A stretch of DNA of 13,480 nucleotides from an uncultured Bacteroidales bacterium (GTDB lineage: Bacteria > Bacteroidota > Bacteroidia > Bacteroidales > UBA932): NCBI GenBank assembly GCA_945912085.1, contig CAMEBJ010000014.1, positions 1 to 13,480 on the forward strand, in the 5' to 3' direction. Below are positions 1 to 7,357 of the stretch, in pieces; within the stretch, counting starts at the first letter, position 1; each line of letters opens with the position of its first letter. A model generated the notes under the pieces. That model was not told the origin of the DNA and did not search any database. It saw only the letters and a program-made list of their open reading frames with translations. The position numbers and the translations under genes were made by a program.

Positions 1-479
1 TGTGAGATGGCGTTCCCGTAGAGGATGATCCTCATATATTCCCTTGCATAGGGGAGAGTGTTTTCACTTGCTCCGAAAAACGTCAGAATCGGGTCAAGGA
101 AGACTAGTGACACCACCATGAAAATCATTCCGATGATGAGGTTCAGGGAGACTATGTTTCCCAGCACCTTGGATGCCCCGTTGTAGTTCTTCTGACCCAG
201 AAGGATTGAGAGTATTGTCGAGCCTCCGACTCCGACCAGTGTGCCGAATGCCGTAGAAAGGTTCATCAGCGGGAAGGTCACGGCAAGTCCCGAGATGGCG
301 AGGGCACCTACACCCTGGCCGATGAATATGCTGTCAACCATATTGTACAGCGACGAGGCCGTCATCGCTATTATGGCCGGCAGAGCGTAAGATTTGAGAA
401 GTTTTCCGATTCTTTCCGTCCCGAGTGCCGAAGGGGACAGGTTTTCTTTTCTTTCAGATTGATTGCCTGTCTGCTCCAT
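1..479 (-). CDS. MATE family efflux transporter (N-terminal part, cut by window edge)
   Basis: A multidrug and toxin extrusion type inner-membrane antiporter, expected to export small molecules in exchange for Na+ or H+. Translating the reverse strand from ATG at 479-477 gives about 159 residues without a stop before the window edge. After a polar N-terminus of about 25 residues comes the typical MATE start: a helix with SYALPAIIAM, then YNMVDSIFIGQGVG, an ALAISGLAVTFPLMN stretch, and a GVGGSTILSILLGQ segment. These match the first helices of the MATE fold (family knowledge); full-length members have about 440-460 residues, so roughly two thirds is missing. The start codon shares one base with the stop of the upstream FKBP lipoprotein gene (TGATG), which suggests translational coupling. 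The substrate cannot be inferred. Confidence 0.9.
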   Translation of the reverse strand, partial: MEQTGNQSERKENLSPSALGTERIGKLLKSYALPAIIAMTASSLYNMVDSIFIGQGVGALAISGLAVTFPLMNLSTAFGTLVGVGGSTILSILLGQKNYNGASKVLGNIVSLNLIIGMIFMVVSLVFLDPILTFFGASENTLPYAREYMRIILYGNAIS

Positions 480-1489
480 CATTCTTCATTCTCCACCATT
501 TCCACCTCGAAGACAAGAGGAGCATATCCCGGAATTGAATTTCCGCTGCCTGATTGTCCGTAGCCAAGGTCGGAGAGGAAAACTCCGACTCCTTTTTCCA
601 TTGATCTCATCTGCCAGAGAGTCCGTGAGAATCCGCTGATGACGCTCGAAGAACTGCTTCCCATAGTCAGCGAGAGGGAATCTGCAGCCCATTTGATGGA
701 TGTAGGAGAGTATGTTCTGGATGTGCTGTGGATTTTGTGGATTTTCGCGGTGTCCGCAATTGTCGTGTCGAATACTTTTCCGTTCAGCAGCCTGCCGGTG
801 TAGTTGACGTAAACCGTGGTGTCCTCTTTAAATTTGTCTTCTTTGAGGGGCTTTCCGGTGCGTTTGTAGTAGAAGCCGTACTGGAGGGAGTCAACCTTTT
901 CCCCGAAGCGGCCTGAAAGGTAGCTTTCTATCAGCTGAATCTGCCTGTAATTCATATTCATCACAGTGTCAACTATTTCAATCGTGTAGATCGCAGGAGT
1001 GTTCTCTGTCACGTTTGCGATGTACTCCTCCTCTGAAGAGTATCTGTTGTAGGTCTGGAGCCATCCCGGAATCACGACGGATCTTTTCCCGTTGATTCTC
1101 ATTCCCTTAATCGCATCGGCAAGGCCGGCATTCATCGAGTCTTCGGAATATGTCCAGTAAACGGGACCGTAATAGTTTTCGTCACTGTAGGTCCCGAGCA
1201 TTCCGGCGATGTCTGACGAGGATGTGGAGGAAATGTTTCCGTCAAGGTCTGAAATAGTGTAGTTCACCGAAATGAAGGTTGAACCTTCGATTGGATCACC
1301 GTTCCCCGGGGTGTCCTCAATGATGTATGCCCCGAGCCCCGTGCGTTCTGCATCAGGGTGGTGAACATATATCCAAGCATCAAAATATCTCTTTGCGGCG
1401 TCGTTTGTGACTGATGAACGCTCTTTCGCGCAACTGCTGCACAACACAATCAGTATGGCGGCCGCCGTATAGGAAATGATTTTTCTCAT
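479..1489 (-). CDS. Lipoprotein with two FKBP-type peptidyl-prolyl isomerase domains
   Basis: A 336-residue exported lipoprotein expected to act as a prolyl isomerase or chaperone in the cell envelope. The N-terminus has a short basic-hydrophobic leader ending in LCSSC, with Cys20 as the likely lipidated residue; the lipobox is imperfect, with Cys rather than Leu at -3. The C-terminal domain (about residues 220-334) is clearly FKBP-like: VYVNYTGRLLNGKVFDTT, then a VISGF...LWQM segment, DLGYGQSG, and the closing APLVFEVEMV strand. Residues about 70-175 repeat the same plan in diverged form: VNYTISDLDG, GLADAIKGM, KRSVVIPGWL, then PAIYTIEIVD. That half is probably a second, degenerate FKBP domain. 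A promoter-like element lies just upstream (1511-1543). The stop overlaps the MATE start by one base. Whether either domain is an active isomerase cannot be told from sequence. Confidence 0.88.
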   Translation of the reverse strand: MRKIISYTAAAILIVLCSSCAKERSSVTNDAAKRYFDAWIYVHHPDAERTGLGAYIIEDTPGNGDPIEGSTFISVNYTISDLDGNISSTSSSDIAGMLGTYSDENYYGPVYWTYSEDSMNAGLADAIKGMRINGKRSVVIPGWLQTYNRYSSEEEYIANVTENTPAIYTIEIVDTVMNMNYRQIQLIESYLSGRFGEKVDSLQYGFYYKRTGKPLKEDKFKEDTTVYVNYTGRLLNGKVFDTTIADTAKIHKIHSTSRTYSPTSIKWAADSLSLTMGSSSSSVISGFSRTLWQMRSMEKGVGVFLSDLGYGQSGSGNSIPGYAPLVFEVEMVENEE

Positions 1490-1510
1490 ATTTTCGGTCT
1501 ATAAATCCTG

Positions 1511-1543
1511 CAAATATACAAATTAATTCCTGACACTCTCAAT
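1511..1543 (-). promoter_or_regulatory. Predicted Bacteroidetes sigma-ABfr promoter for the double-FKBP lipoprotein gene
   Basis: On the minus strand, TATATTTG (1518-1511) matches the TAnnTTTG -7 consensus exactly. ATTG (1543-1540) lies 21 bases upstream as a near match to the TTTG -33 box. The ATG at 1489 would then lie some 15 bases after the likely transcription start. The element overlaps the last codons of the preceding lipoprotein gene. Established knowledge: Bacteroides promoters use TTTG, a spacer of about 19-21 bases, then TAnnTTTG. That this one is used is inference. Confidence 0.5.
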
Positions 1544-2188
1544 AATTACGTGATAAAACAGGGCGGAGTTTGCAGGAATCGTGCCTAAAGGTTTTTTGCC
1601 GAAACCATATTTCCCGGAGAAAACGATGTAACTCTCTTCGCCGGCGCGACAACCGATCAGACCATCCCTGAGGCCTTCGGTGAGACTTTTGTCGTCCAGT
1701 TCCAAGGTTACCGGACTGCAATCCGGGTCCGTGACATTCCAACTCCCGTTGTCAACAAGATCCTGAATGTTGGTGGCCAAAAACAGTTGGGGCTTGCTGT
1801 CAAAGGTATATGCCTCGTAGTATAAGGTGACTGCGGCATTGCTGCCGGCCTCTTCTCCACGGCCTTCGTTCCAGACTGCCTTGTTGGAGCCGTTCTGCCT
1901 GACGATTCGCCTTGGCTTGACGGTGACTTTCACACTGAGTGTGTCCAGACCGCCTGCGTCGTTCTGCTGGGTCTGCGCCGTCATCGAGATGATTTCCTCC
2001 TTTTCCCAGTAGTTCTTGTAGGTCGTTCCGGGATATGTTATCGAGGCTGTCACCGATGAAAGATATTTGTCAATCTTTGCTTCCTGATTGTTGTAGGTGT
2101 TCTCACGGCTTGCCGAACAACCGCAAAGAATGGCTGGCAGCAGGAGAATGGGAATCGTGAATATCTTATTGAATCTCATTTTCTTCAT
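1523..2188 (-). CDS. Small FKBP-like peptidyl-prolyl isomerase lipoprotein
   Basis: A protein of about 221 residues with a lipoprotein leader (MKKMRFNKIF..., lipobox LCGC, lipidated Cys24 if the start is at 2188). The C-terminal 110 residues follow the FKBP plan: a VTLYYEAYTFDS strand pair, then LTEGLRDGLIGCRAGE (the usual GL..GL.GM..GE turn), then GKYGFGKK...IPANSALFYHVIIE, matching the GYG...IP.NS.L.F.V.L ending of the family. The central Met of the turn is Cys here, and the domain is diverged, so activity is uncertain. Starts at 2188 and 2179 both fit; an AAGAA-rich stretch precedes 2179. Both overlap the end of the NrnA-like gene (stop at 2166), arguing for one operon. It lies directly upstream of the larger FKBP lipoprotein, so the two may share envelope folding clients (inference). 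Confidence 0.8.
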   Translation of the reverse strand: MKKMRFNKIFTIPILLLPAILCGCSASRENTYNNQEAKIDKYLSSVTASITYPGTTYKNYWEKEEIISMTAQTQQNDAGGLDTLSVKVTVKPRRIVRQNGSNKAVWNEGRGEEAGSNAAVTLYYEAYTFDSKPQLFLATNIQDLVDNGSWNVTDPDCSPVTLELDDKSLTEGLRDGLIGCRAGEESYIVFSGKYGFGKKPLGTIPANSALFYHVIIESVRN

Positions 2189-3227
2189 TAATGAACAGAT
2201 GTGTAACTTCTTCGATGTACCTTGCTGCGTCCCGTGCATCTTTTACCGCACCCGGAACAGGCAGGCTTCCTCCCGAGGCTAGCTCGTGCCCGCCTCCGTT
2301 GAAATGGAGTCTTGCGCAGAGGTTTGCGGAAACCCCTTTCTTTGACCTGATGGAGACCCGGAATTTTCCTGCGTCTTCCTTCAGGAATATGCTCATCCGG
2401 ACATCATTGATGCTCAGGGGCTCGTTGACAAAGCCTTCGGTCTCTCCCTCCTGGACTCCGTAGCGGCAAATTGTCTGCTTGTCGAGAATCATGTAGGCCA
2501 CCCCGTAGGGCGTGATTGTCAGATTCCTGTGAAGGAGTTCGCCTTTCAGCCTGAGCCTCTGTTCGCGGTCGCTGCGGTAGAGATGGCCAAGGATGGAATC
2601 CCGGTCAACGCCCGCTGCAAGAAGTTCGGAAGCCATCTGCAGGGTTCCGGGATAGACTGAATTTGCAAAATTGTTGGTGTCGGTGGTCATCCCTGTCATC
2701 AGGGCTGTGGCGGTTTCCTGTGGAAGGTTTGCGGCATTGCCTCCTGTCTGTGGCATCTCCTTGAGGATATGGAACAGCAGCTCGCAGGTAGAGGATGTCT
2801 CAGTCTCGGAAAACACGAGGCTGAACTTGCTGCGGTCCGGGTCGAGGTGGTGGTCTATGAGGATTTTTTCAGCACCTGAACTTTCAAGCGTTTCTGCCAG
2901 GGCTTCGGTCCTTCTGAAGTCATTGTAGTCAAGACTGATCAGCAGGTCACTGTGCCTGATTGCAGACAGGGCTTCCTCCGGAGAGTCCTCGTGGATGATC
3001 ATCCGCCCTTGCGGAACGGATTCCAGGAGAAAACCTACGGTGCGCGGGGTCTGGTGCGGGAGGATGATGCGCGCATCCTTTCCCTGCCGGAGAAGAAAAT
3101 GCAGCATTGCAACTGTGCTGCCCACAGCATCGCCGTCCGGACGGATGTGCGAAGTTATGGAGATTGATTCGGCATTGGAAATCATCTCCACAAGGGATGC
3201 AAGGGCTGATTTGTCGGGTGCTGTCAT
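2166..3227 (-). CDS. nrnA: DHH/DHHA1 family phosphoesterase, NrnA-like (oligoribonuclease / pAp phosphatase)
   Basis: A cytoplasmic Mn-dependent phosphoesterase of 353 residues, the usual length for NrnA. Family members degrade nano-RNAs of 2-5 nucleotides and can dephosphorylate pAp to AMP. Visible motifs: SHIRPDGDAVGS with metal ligands His27, Asp31 and Asp33; LISLDYND with Asp100; the signature DHH at 125-127; a TTDTNNFANS motif near residue 180; and the DHHA1 substrate-binding motif GGGH at 311-314 followed by ELASGG. All key residues are present, so it should be active. It is the first gene of the minus-strand group and reads away from the divergent promoter region at 3228-3333. The choice between oligoribonuclease and pAp phosphatase emphasis cannot be made from sequence. 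Confidence 0.92.
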   Translation of the reverse strand: MTAPDKSALASLVEMISNAESISITSHIRPDGDAVGSTVAMLHFLLRQGKDARIILPHQTPRTVGFLLESVPQGRMIIHEDSPEEALSAIRHSDLLISLDYNDFRRTEALAETLESSGAEKILIDHHLDPDRSKFSLVFSETETSSTCELLFHILKEMPQTGGNAANLPQETATALMTGMTTDTNNFANSVYPGTLQMASELLAAGVDRDSILGHLYRSDREQRLRLKGELLHRNLTITPYGVAYMILDKQTICRYGVQEGETEGFVNEPLSINDVRMSIFLKEDAGKFRVSIRSKKGVSANLCARLHFNGGGHELASGGSLPVPGAVKDARDAARYIEEVTHLFINEENEIQ

Positions 3228-3249
3228 TTTAATCCGGTTTTACCGGGGG

Positions 3250-3257
3250 CAAAATTA
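3250..3257 (-). promoter_or_regulatory. Possible -7 box of the nrnA promoter
   Basis: Read on the minus strand, TAATTTTG at 3257-3250 fits TAnnTTTG exactly and lies 22 bases before the nrnA ATG (3227). No TTTG box sits at the preferred 19-21 base spacing; the nearest, at 3285-3282, gives a 24-base spacer. The element is therefore plausible but incomplete. A CCGGT-TTT-ACCGG hairpin (3234-3246) falls at the expected 5' end of the transcript. Confidence 0.35.
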
Positions 3258-3265
3258 CAAATTAT

Positions 3266-3297
3266 ATTGCATTTCATAAATCAAATTTTTAACTTTG
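3266..3297 (+). promoter_or_regulatory. Predicted Bacteroidetes promoter for the plus-strand housekeeping genes
   Basis: TAACTTTG at 3290-3297 matches the TAnnTTTG -7 consensus exactly. ATTG at 3266-3269 lies 20 bases upstream as a near match to the TTTG -33 box. This places transcription start near 3304, about 30 bases before the ATG at 3334. It supports that ATG over the longer reading from 3295, which would begin inside the -7 box. Confidence 0.6.
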
Positions 3298-3333
3298 TCC
3301 GGAATTTTTGGGAAACAAAAAAACAAATCAATA

Positions 3334-4014
3334 ATGGTCAAGAAAATTTTTACCTATCTGATTCTCCCTGTAGTAATTATAGGGTTGGTCTATGCCATCG
3401 TGCAGAGTGTTATGCAGCCTGTAAGGTTCAACAAGGAAAAGGCCGCCCGTGAGGCCGTAGCCATCGAAAGGCTCAAGGACATCAGGACTTTGCAGGTCGC
3501 TTTCAAGAGTGAAACCGGACATTTCACCTCGTCTGTGGATTCCCTCAAGGACTTCTATAACAACGGAAAGATTGAGGTCTTGATGCAGATTGGTTCCCAG
3601 GATGACTCTGTTGCAGTTGAGAACACGAAGAGACTCAAGAAACGCAATCCGCGCATCAAACCTGAGGAGATGTTCGAACTCTATAAGAAAGGTGAGCAGC
3701 TCGTTTTCTCCATCAAGAATGAGATTCCGGTGTGCGACACCCTCTTCAACGGTCGTCCGGGCTTCAGCGTAGATTCTCTCGCATTCATTCCGTTCAGCGG
3801 AGATTCCCTCATTATGGAATCCACAATCAAGAAGGTTTCAGGAGTGAACGTTCCTCTGTTCGAAGCGTCAATGCCTTACAGATCACTTCTCAAAGGTCTT
3901 GACAATCAGCTGAGAATCAATCTTGATGCAGAAAGGGAAGACACCGGAAGGTATCCTGGTCTGAAAGTCGGAAGTGTAACTGCACCTAACAACAATGCAG
4001 GAAACTGGGAGTAA
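3334..4014 (+). CDS. Conserved membrane-anchored protein of unknown function
   Basis: A 226-residue protein with one N-terminal transmembrane helix (about residues 6-24, TYLILPVVIIGLVYAIVQSV) after a MVKK start, so it is probably anchored in the inner membrane with the rest in the periplasm. There is no lipobox and no prepilin cleavage motif. The segment IRTLQVAFKSETGHFTSSVDSL (about 50-70) loosely resembles the region after the helix in pseudopilin-like proteins. This is only a resemblance. The body is rich in charged residues (residues 90-120). The start at 3334 was chosen because it follows the predicted promoter and gives a normal membrane anchor. Its last 20 bases overlap the next gene, suggesting coupled translation with the DUF3822-like protein and RsmD. 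I do not recognise a defined family. Confidence 0.8.
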   Translation: MVKKIFTYLILPVVIIGLVYAIVQSVMQPVRFNKEKAAREAVAIERLKDIRTLQVAFKSETGHFTSSVDSLKDFYNNGKIEVLMQIGSQDDSVAVENTKRLKKRNPRIKPEEMFELYKKGEQLVFSIKNEIPVCDTLFNGRPGFSVDSLAFIPFSGDSLIMESTIKKVSGVNVPLFEASMPYRSLLKGLDNQLRINLDAEREDTGRYPGLKVGSVTAPNNNAGNWE

Positions 4015-4504
4015 TTACACATTATATAATAGCAAGTGTGCCCTCGTCCCTCTCGGATTGTTCGATCCGAAAACGGCGAGGGCAATGCTTGTAGAACTCG
4101 TTGACCTGTCTGAAGGCGATAGGGTGGAGTATATTGATGTCCCGTCGTACGATGCTGTTCTGGTCTATGCCGTCCCGTCAGACAGAAGCAATGCCGAAGG
4201 CCGGTTCATCCCTGAACTTTACAGGCTTCTGAATGCTTCCGTGGGAATTGATGACTACAACAGAATCATCGCCTCCTGGTCCGGCGGAAGACTGTTTCTG
4301 GTTGTAGCTCAGGGTAGGAACCTCTTGTTCTGCAACAGTTTTTCCGCAGGGGATTTCACCTCGGCCGAGTATTTCCTGTTTCTTGTCCTGAACAGGCTTC
4401 AACTGAATCCGGAAGTGTCAGCGGTGTATTTCAGGACTCAGTTGAGTGAGAAGGATGAGTTGTCCCTCTGCCGATATTTCAAATCTGTCGGATATGTCGA
4501 GTGA
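3995..4504 (+). CDS. DUF3822-like protein, short form
   Basis: A 169-residue cytoplasmic protein of unknown function. The pattern LVPLGLFDPKTARAMLVEL, the later DAVLVYAVPSD strand, and NLLFCNSFSAGDFTSAEYFLFLVLNRL followed by VYFRTQL and a final YFKSVGYVE fit the C-terminal part of DUF3822, a Bacteroidetes family found directly upstream of rsmD and thought to have an actin-like ATPase-type fold (recalled family knowledge). Full-length members have about 250-270 residues; here roughly the first 90 are absent, and no in-frame start exists upstream of 3995. It overlaps the preceding gene by 20 bases and stops at 4504, 29 bases before rsmD. The assignment rests on pattern and context, not on a profile search. 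Confidence 0.65.
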   Translation: MQETGSNYTLYNSKCALVPLGLFDPKTARAMLVELVDLSEGDRVEYIDVPSYDAVLVYAVPSDRSNAEGRFIPELYRLLNASVGIDDYNRIIASWSGGRLFLVVAQGRNLLFCNSFSAGDFTSAEYFLFLVLNRLQLNPEVSAVYFRTQLSEKDELSLCRYFKSVGYVE

Positions 4505-4533
4505 TTGCCGGCCAATATTTGTGGAGAGAGACG

Positions 4534-5070
4534 ATGAGAATAATAGGAGGAAGTCTTAAGGGACGGAGGATAATGCCTCCGGCAGATTACAAGGCAAGAC
4601 CTACGACGGATTTTGCCCGAGAGGGACTTTTCAATGTACTGAACAATGAGTATGAGTTTGAAGGTCTGACTGTTATCGACCTTTTCGGAGGCACCGGAGC
4701 GATTTCCTTCGAGTTTGCTTCCCGCGGGGCTGCAATGGTGCATTGCATCGAGATGTCTCCCGAGAATGCTTCATTCATCCGCTCCACTGCTTCGAAGTTT
4801 TCATTGAAGAATGTCAATGTGGTCAGGCACAATGTCTTTGACTTTCTCGAGATATGCAGGGTGAAGGCCGATCTGGTTTTTGCGGATCCTCCATATTCCC
4901 TTGAGGGACTTGACACCCTGCCGGACCGTGTTTTTGCAAAGGACATTCTGAACGACGGATGCTATTTCATTCTTGAGCATCCTGATTCCTACTCTTTTGC
5001 GGAGCATCCGTATTTCGTGAAGGAAAAGAGATATGCCAATGTCCATTTTTCTTTTTTTGAGAAGAGGTAA
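4534..5070 (+). CDS. rsmD: 16S rRNA (guanine(966)-N2)-methyltransferase RsmD
   Basis: Transfers a methyl group from SAM to N2 of G966 in helix 31 of 16S rRNA in the small ribosomal subunit. The 178-residue product starts with the family hallmark MRIIGGSLKGRRI, followed by RPTTDFAREGLFN. The SAM-binding motif I is DLFGGTG at 49-55, and the catalytic DPPY (N6/N2 amino-methyltransferase motif IV) is at 118-121. The start at 4534 is chosen because the family begins with MRIIGG and a GGAGAGAG ribosome-binding site lies at 4523-4530; the longer reading from 4501 would add non-conserved residues. Length and motifs are complete. Confidence 0.93.
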   Translation: MRIIGGSLKGRRIMPPADYKARPTTDFAREGLFNVLNNEYEFEGLTVIDLFGGTGAISFEFASRGAAMVHCIEMSPENASFIRSTASKFSLKNVNVVRHNVFDFLEICRVKADLVFADPPYSLEGLDTLPDRVFAKDILNDGCYFILEHPDSYSFAEHPYFVKEKRYANVHFSFFEKR

Positions 5071-5074
5071 GATT

Positions 5075-5983
5075 ATGCAAATGTCATCAGTTTCAAGGCA
5101 AAGAAAAATAGAGAAGATTACCATTATCGGTTCTGTGGTAAACCTGCTTCTGTCCGTCGGAAAGATTCTGGCCGGTATTCTGGGCAGGAGTGCCGCTATG
5201 CTTGCTGATGGTGTACATTCGCTGTCGGATCTGCTCAGTGACATCGTGGTGCTGGTTTTCGTCCGCATTTCCTCAAAGGGAAAGGACAAGAGCCACGATT
5301 ACGGTTACGGAAAATTCGAGACATTCGCCACATTCATCGTCAGTGTGTTGCTTCTGGTGGTTGCCGCTGAAATGATGGTCTCCGGAATAGAGACAATCAG
5401 GAAGATTCTCAATGGCGGTGAGATTGCCAGTCCGGGGTATGTCGCCCTTGCAGCAGCAGCCGTGTCAATCCTTGCAAAGGAACTTTTGTACCAGTTCACT
5501 GTCCTGGTAGGAAAGCAGGTAAACAGTCCTGTGGTCATCGCAAATGCCTGGCATCACCGGTCGGATGCCTTTTCCTCGATTGGGGCACTGATCGGAATTT
5601 CCGGAGCAATGCTCTTGGGAGACAAATGGATAGTACTTGATCCGATTGTCTGCTGTTTCATCAGTGTGGCCATCATTGTGCTCGCGGTCAAGATGGCAGT
5701 GCCTTCAATAAAGGAACTGCTGGACGTGTCCCTGCCGGATGAGATGGAGAGGGAAATCATCAGCCTAGCGTCATCGGTCGAGGGTGTAAGGAATGTTCAC
5801 GGCCTGAAGACCAGACGTAACGGGCCGTCTGTAATCATTGATGCCCACATCGTCGTGGATCCTGAGATTTCTGTGGTTGAGGCTCACGACATATCCACAA
5901 AGGTGGAAGAGACCCTCACTTCGCGTTTCGGTCCGGAAACTCAGATGTCCATTCATATCGAACCCTCGGAAGAGGCAAAATAA
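5075..5983 (+). CDS. Cation diffusion facilitator (CDF) family metal transporter
   Basis: An inner-membrane metal/proton antiporter expected to export divalent metals such as Zn, Fe or Mn. The 302-residue protein has about six hydrophobic segments followed by a cytoplasmic C-terminal domain. Metal-site motifs are ADGVHSLSD (44-52, an HxxxD with His48 and Asp52, plus Asp45) in helix 2 and AWHHRSD in helix 5. A DYGYGKFE motif follows helix 2. The tail (VRNVHGLKTRR, IIDAHIVVDPE, MSIHIEP) is the usual ferredoxin-like dimerisation domain. Start chosen at 5075, four bases after the rsmD stop; a second Met is two codons later. Metal specificity cannot be fixed from these motifs. Confidence 0.92.
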   Translation: MQMSSVSRQRKIEKITIIGSVVNLLLSVGKILAGILGRSAAMLADGVHSLSDLLSDIVVLVFVRISSKGKDKSHDYGYGKFETFATFIVSVLLLVVAAEMMVSGIETIRKILNGGEIASPGYVALAAAAVSILAKELLYQFTVLVGKQVNSPVVIANAWHHRSDAFSSIGALIGISGAMLLGDKWIVLDPIVCCFISVAIIVLAVKMAVPSIKELLDVSLPDEMEREIISLASSVEGVRNVHGLKTRRNGPSVIIDAHIVVDPEISVVEAHDISTKVEETLTSRFGPETQMSIHIEPSEEAK

Positions 5984-5990
5984 AGGGAAT

Positions 5991-6836
5991 ATGAGAAGAT
6001 TTCCATTGACAATTTTCTTTTTGATGCTCTGTGTACTGATTCAGGCTCAGACAGCCGCTTGCCTGTACCGCCTTGCGGACGGGGTACAGGTCAGCGAGAT
6101 TTCCTCCACTACCGGGAATCTGAGGGACAGTCTTGGCCTCGGTGGTCCTGCCGTGGAGAATTCCTATATGGGATTGCGTCTTTTTGCAGATGACAGAGGT
6201 GCCATTGACTTGTATTCAAAGTCGGGACGCGGTCTGGAAATTGAGAAATATGCCTGGAATCCAGATTCTCTTGCCGTTGCGGAGTATAGCGCGGGAGGAG
6301 ATTTCTTTGATGAAGGCCTGACACTCGGACTCGGGGGAATCGCATTGTTTGACGGGGAGAAGATTGTCCCTCTTGTGGCTGCACAGGGGCGTACTGCCCG
6401 TGTGGGTACCTCGGCCAAGGGGTCTTTTGCAGAGATTGTCTCCAGGGGAGTGCTCTGCTCGGGGGAGAGCGTGGATGTCTCTGTCCGCATCGATGTCAGC
6501 ACGAAGAAAAGGGATGCCTGGGTGACTGCCAGGGTCCTGAATGGAGTGAAGGTGTGCTTTGTCACCGGTGTGGTCTGTCCTCAGGAACAGTCTGCAAAGA
6601 CTGCCAGGGGAGTAATCTCAATCTGGAGAAAAGGACGCTGTCAGAATCGTGAAATCGCTGTCGGAACGGGATTGTTTTTTCCTGAAGGTGTCTTCGGGGC
6701 TCCTGAAAAGGTTGACGGGATGATGAGGATTGTCTCAAAGCCTTCCTCCCAGGTCAGTTTCAGGATTGTCGGGGCTTCTTCCCTTGAGGCGGAACTCAAT
6801 TCTGCCCGCCGCTTTGAGACATATATGGGATTATGA
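5991..6836 (+). CDS. Secreted DUF4861-like protein
   Basis: A 281-residue exported protein. The N-terminus MRRFPLTIFFLMLCVLIQA is a Sec signal peptide with a plausible signal peptidase I cut after Ala19; no lipobox is present. The mature part is beta-rich: ENSYMGLRLFADDRGAIDLYSK, then a GLGLGGIALFDGEKIVPL strand region, QGRTARVG, and SVRIDVSTKKRDAWVTARVL. This looks like a DUF4861 family protein, Bacteroidetes exported proteins often found near carbohydrate-degradation genes. No such genes are adjacent here, and the protein appears shorter than many members. The gene starts seven bases after the CDF stop with an AAAGGGA site and ends in a four-base ATGA overlap with the YbaK gene, so it is in the same transcript. 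Role unknown. Confidence 0.75.
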   Translation: MRRFPLTIFFLMLCVLIQAQTAACLYRLADGVQVSEISSTTGNLRDSLGLGGPAVENSYMGLRLFADDRGAIDLYSKSGRGLEIEKYAWNPDSLAVAEYSAGGDFFDEGLTLGLGGIALFDGEKIVPLVAAQGRTARVGTSAKGSFAEIVSRGVLCSGESVDVSVRIDVSTKKRDAWVTARVLNGVKVCFVTGVVCPQEQSAKTARGVISIWRKGRCQNREIAVGTGLFFPEGVFGAPEKVDGMMRIVSKPSSQVSFRIVGASSLEAELNSARRFETYMGL

Positions 6837-7324
6837 AAAAATCAAGGATAGAAAAGACAAATGTCGCCCGGCTTCTGGACAAGGCGGGAATAGAATATGA
6901 ACTTGTGCCCTATCAGGTCGATGAAAACGACCTGTCCGCAGGTCACATAGCCTCGCAGCTTGGTGAGCCTCTTGAGCAGGTCTTTAAGACTCTTGTGCTG
7001 GATGGGGACAGGACGGGGCATTTCGTGTGTGTGGTTCCGGGAGGTGCAGAAGTGGATCTTAAGGCCGCCGCAAAGGTCTCGGGCAACAAGAAATGTGACC
7101 TGATTCCGATGAAGGAACTCCTTCCTCTCACGGGATATATCCGGGGAGGATGCTCTCCTGTGGGTATGAAGAAACCGTTTCCGACCTATTTTGACAGCAG
7201 TGCAGTGGACTATCCTTTCATATATGTCAGCGCCGGAGTGCGAGGTTTGCAGTTGAAGGTGTCCCCGGAAGCCCTGATAGGTTATGTCGGAGCGTTAACT
7301 GCAGAGATTGCAACTAAAGGTTAG
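6833..7324 (+). CDS. ybaK: YbaK/EbsC-type Cys-tRNA(Pro) deacylase
   Basis: A cytoplasmic editing enzyme that hydrolyses Cys-tRNA(Pro), and sometimes other mischarged tRNAs, made by prolyl-tRNA synthetase. At 163 residues it has the usual length. Visible family features are the N-terminal NVARLLDKAGI helix, VFKTLVL with the conserved active-site Lys, VVPGGAEVDLKAAA, and the signature GYIRGGCSPVGMKK. The last strands (YVSAGVRGLQLKVSP) also fit YbaK. It begins inside the stop of the upstream gene (ATGA). The downstream gap to sulP is 33 bases and shows no clear promoter or terminator. Confidence 0.92.
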   Translation: MKKSRIEKTNVARLLDKAGIEYELVPYQVDENDLSAGHIASQLGEPLEQVFKTLVLDGDRTGHFVCVVPGGAEVDLKAAAKVSGNKKCDLIPMKELLPLTGYIRGGCSPVGMKKPFPTYFDSSAVDYPFIYVSAGVRGLQLKVSPEALIGYVGALTAEIATKG

Positions 7325-7357
7325 TAATAATAATAGTGTGTTAAAATCAACTGATTT

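Noticed and set aside
3370..3560. Pseudopilin identity for the membrane-anchored protein at 3334
   Set aside because: There is a loose similarity after the helix, but no prepilin peptidase motif, and no secretion or pilus genes are nearby.
4514..4521. AATATTTG before rsmD as a promoter -7 box
   Set aside because: The first base pair is AA instead of TA and no -33 box is found at proper spacing; rsmD is more likely transcribed with the genes upstream.
7325..7357. Promoter or terminator between ybaK and sulP
   Set aside because: The 33 bases are A/T-rich but hold no TAnnTTTG box and no stem-loop with a T-run.
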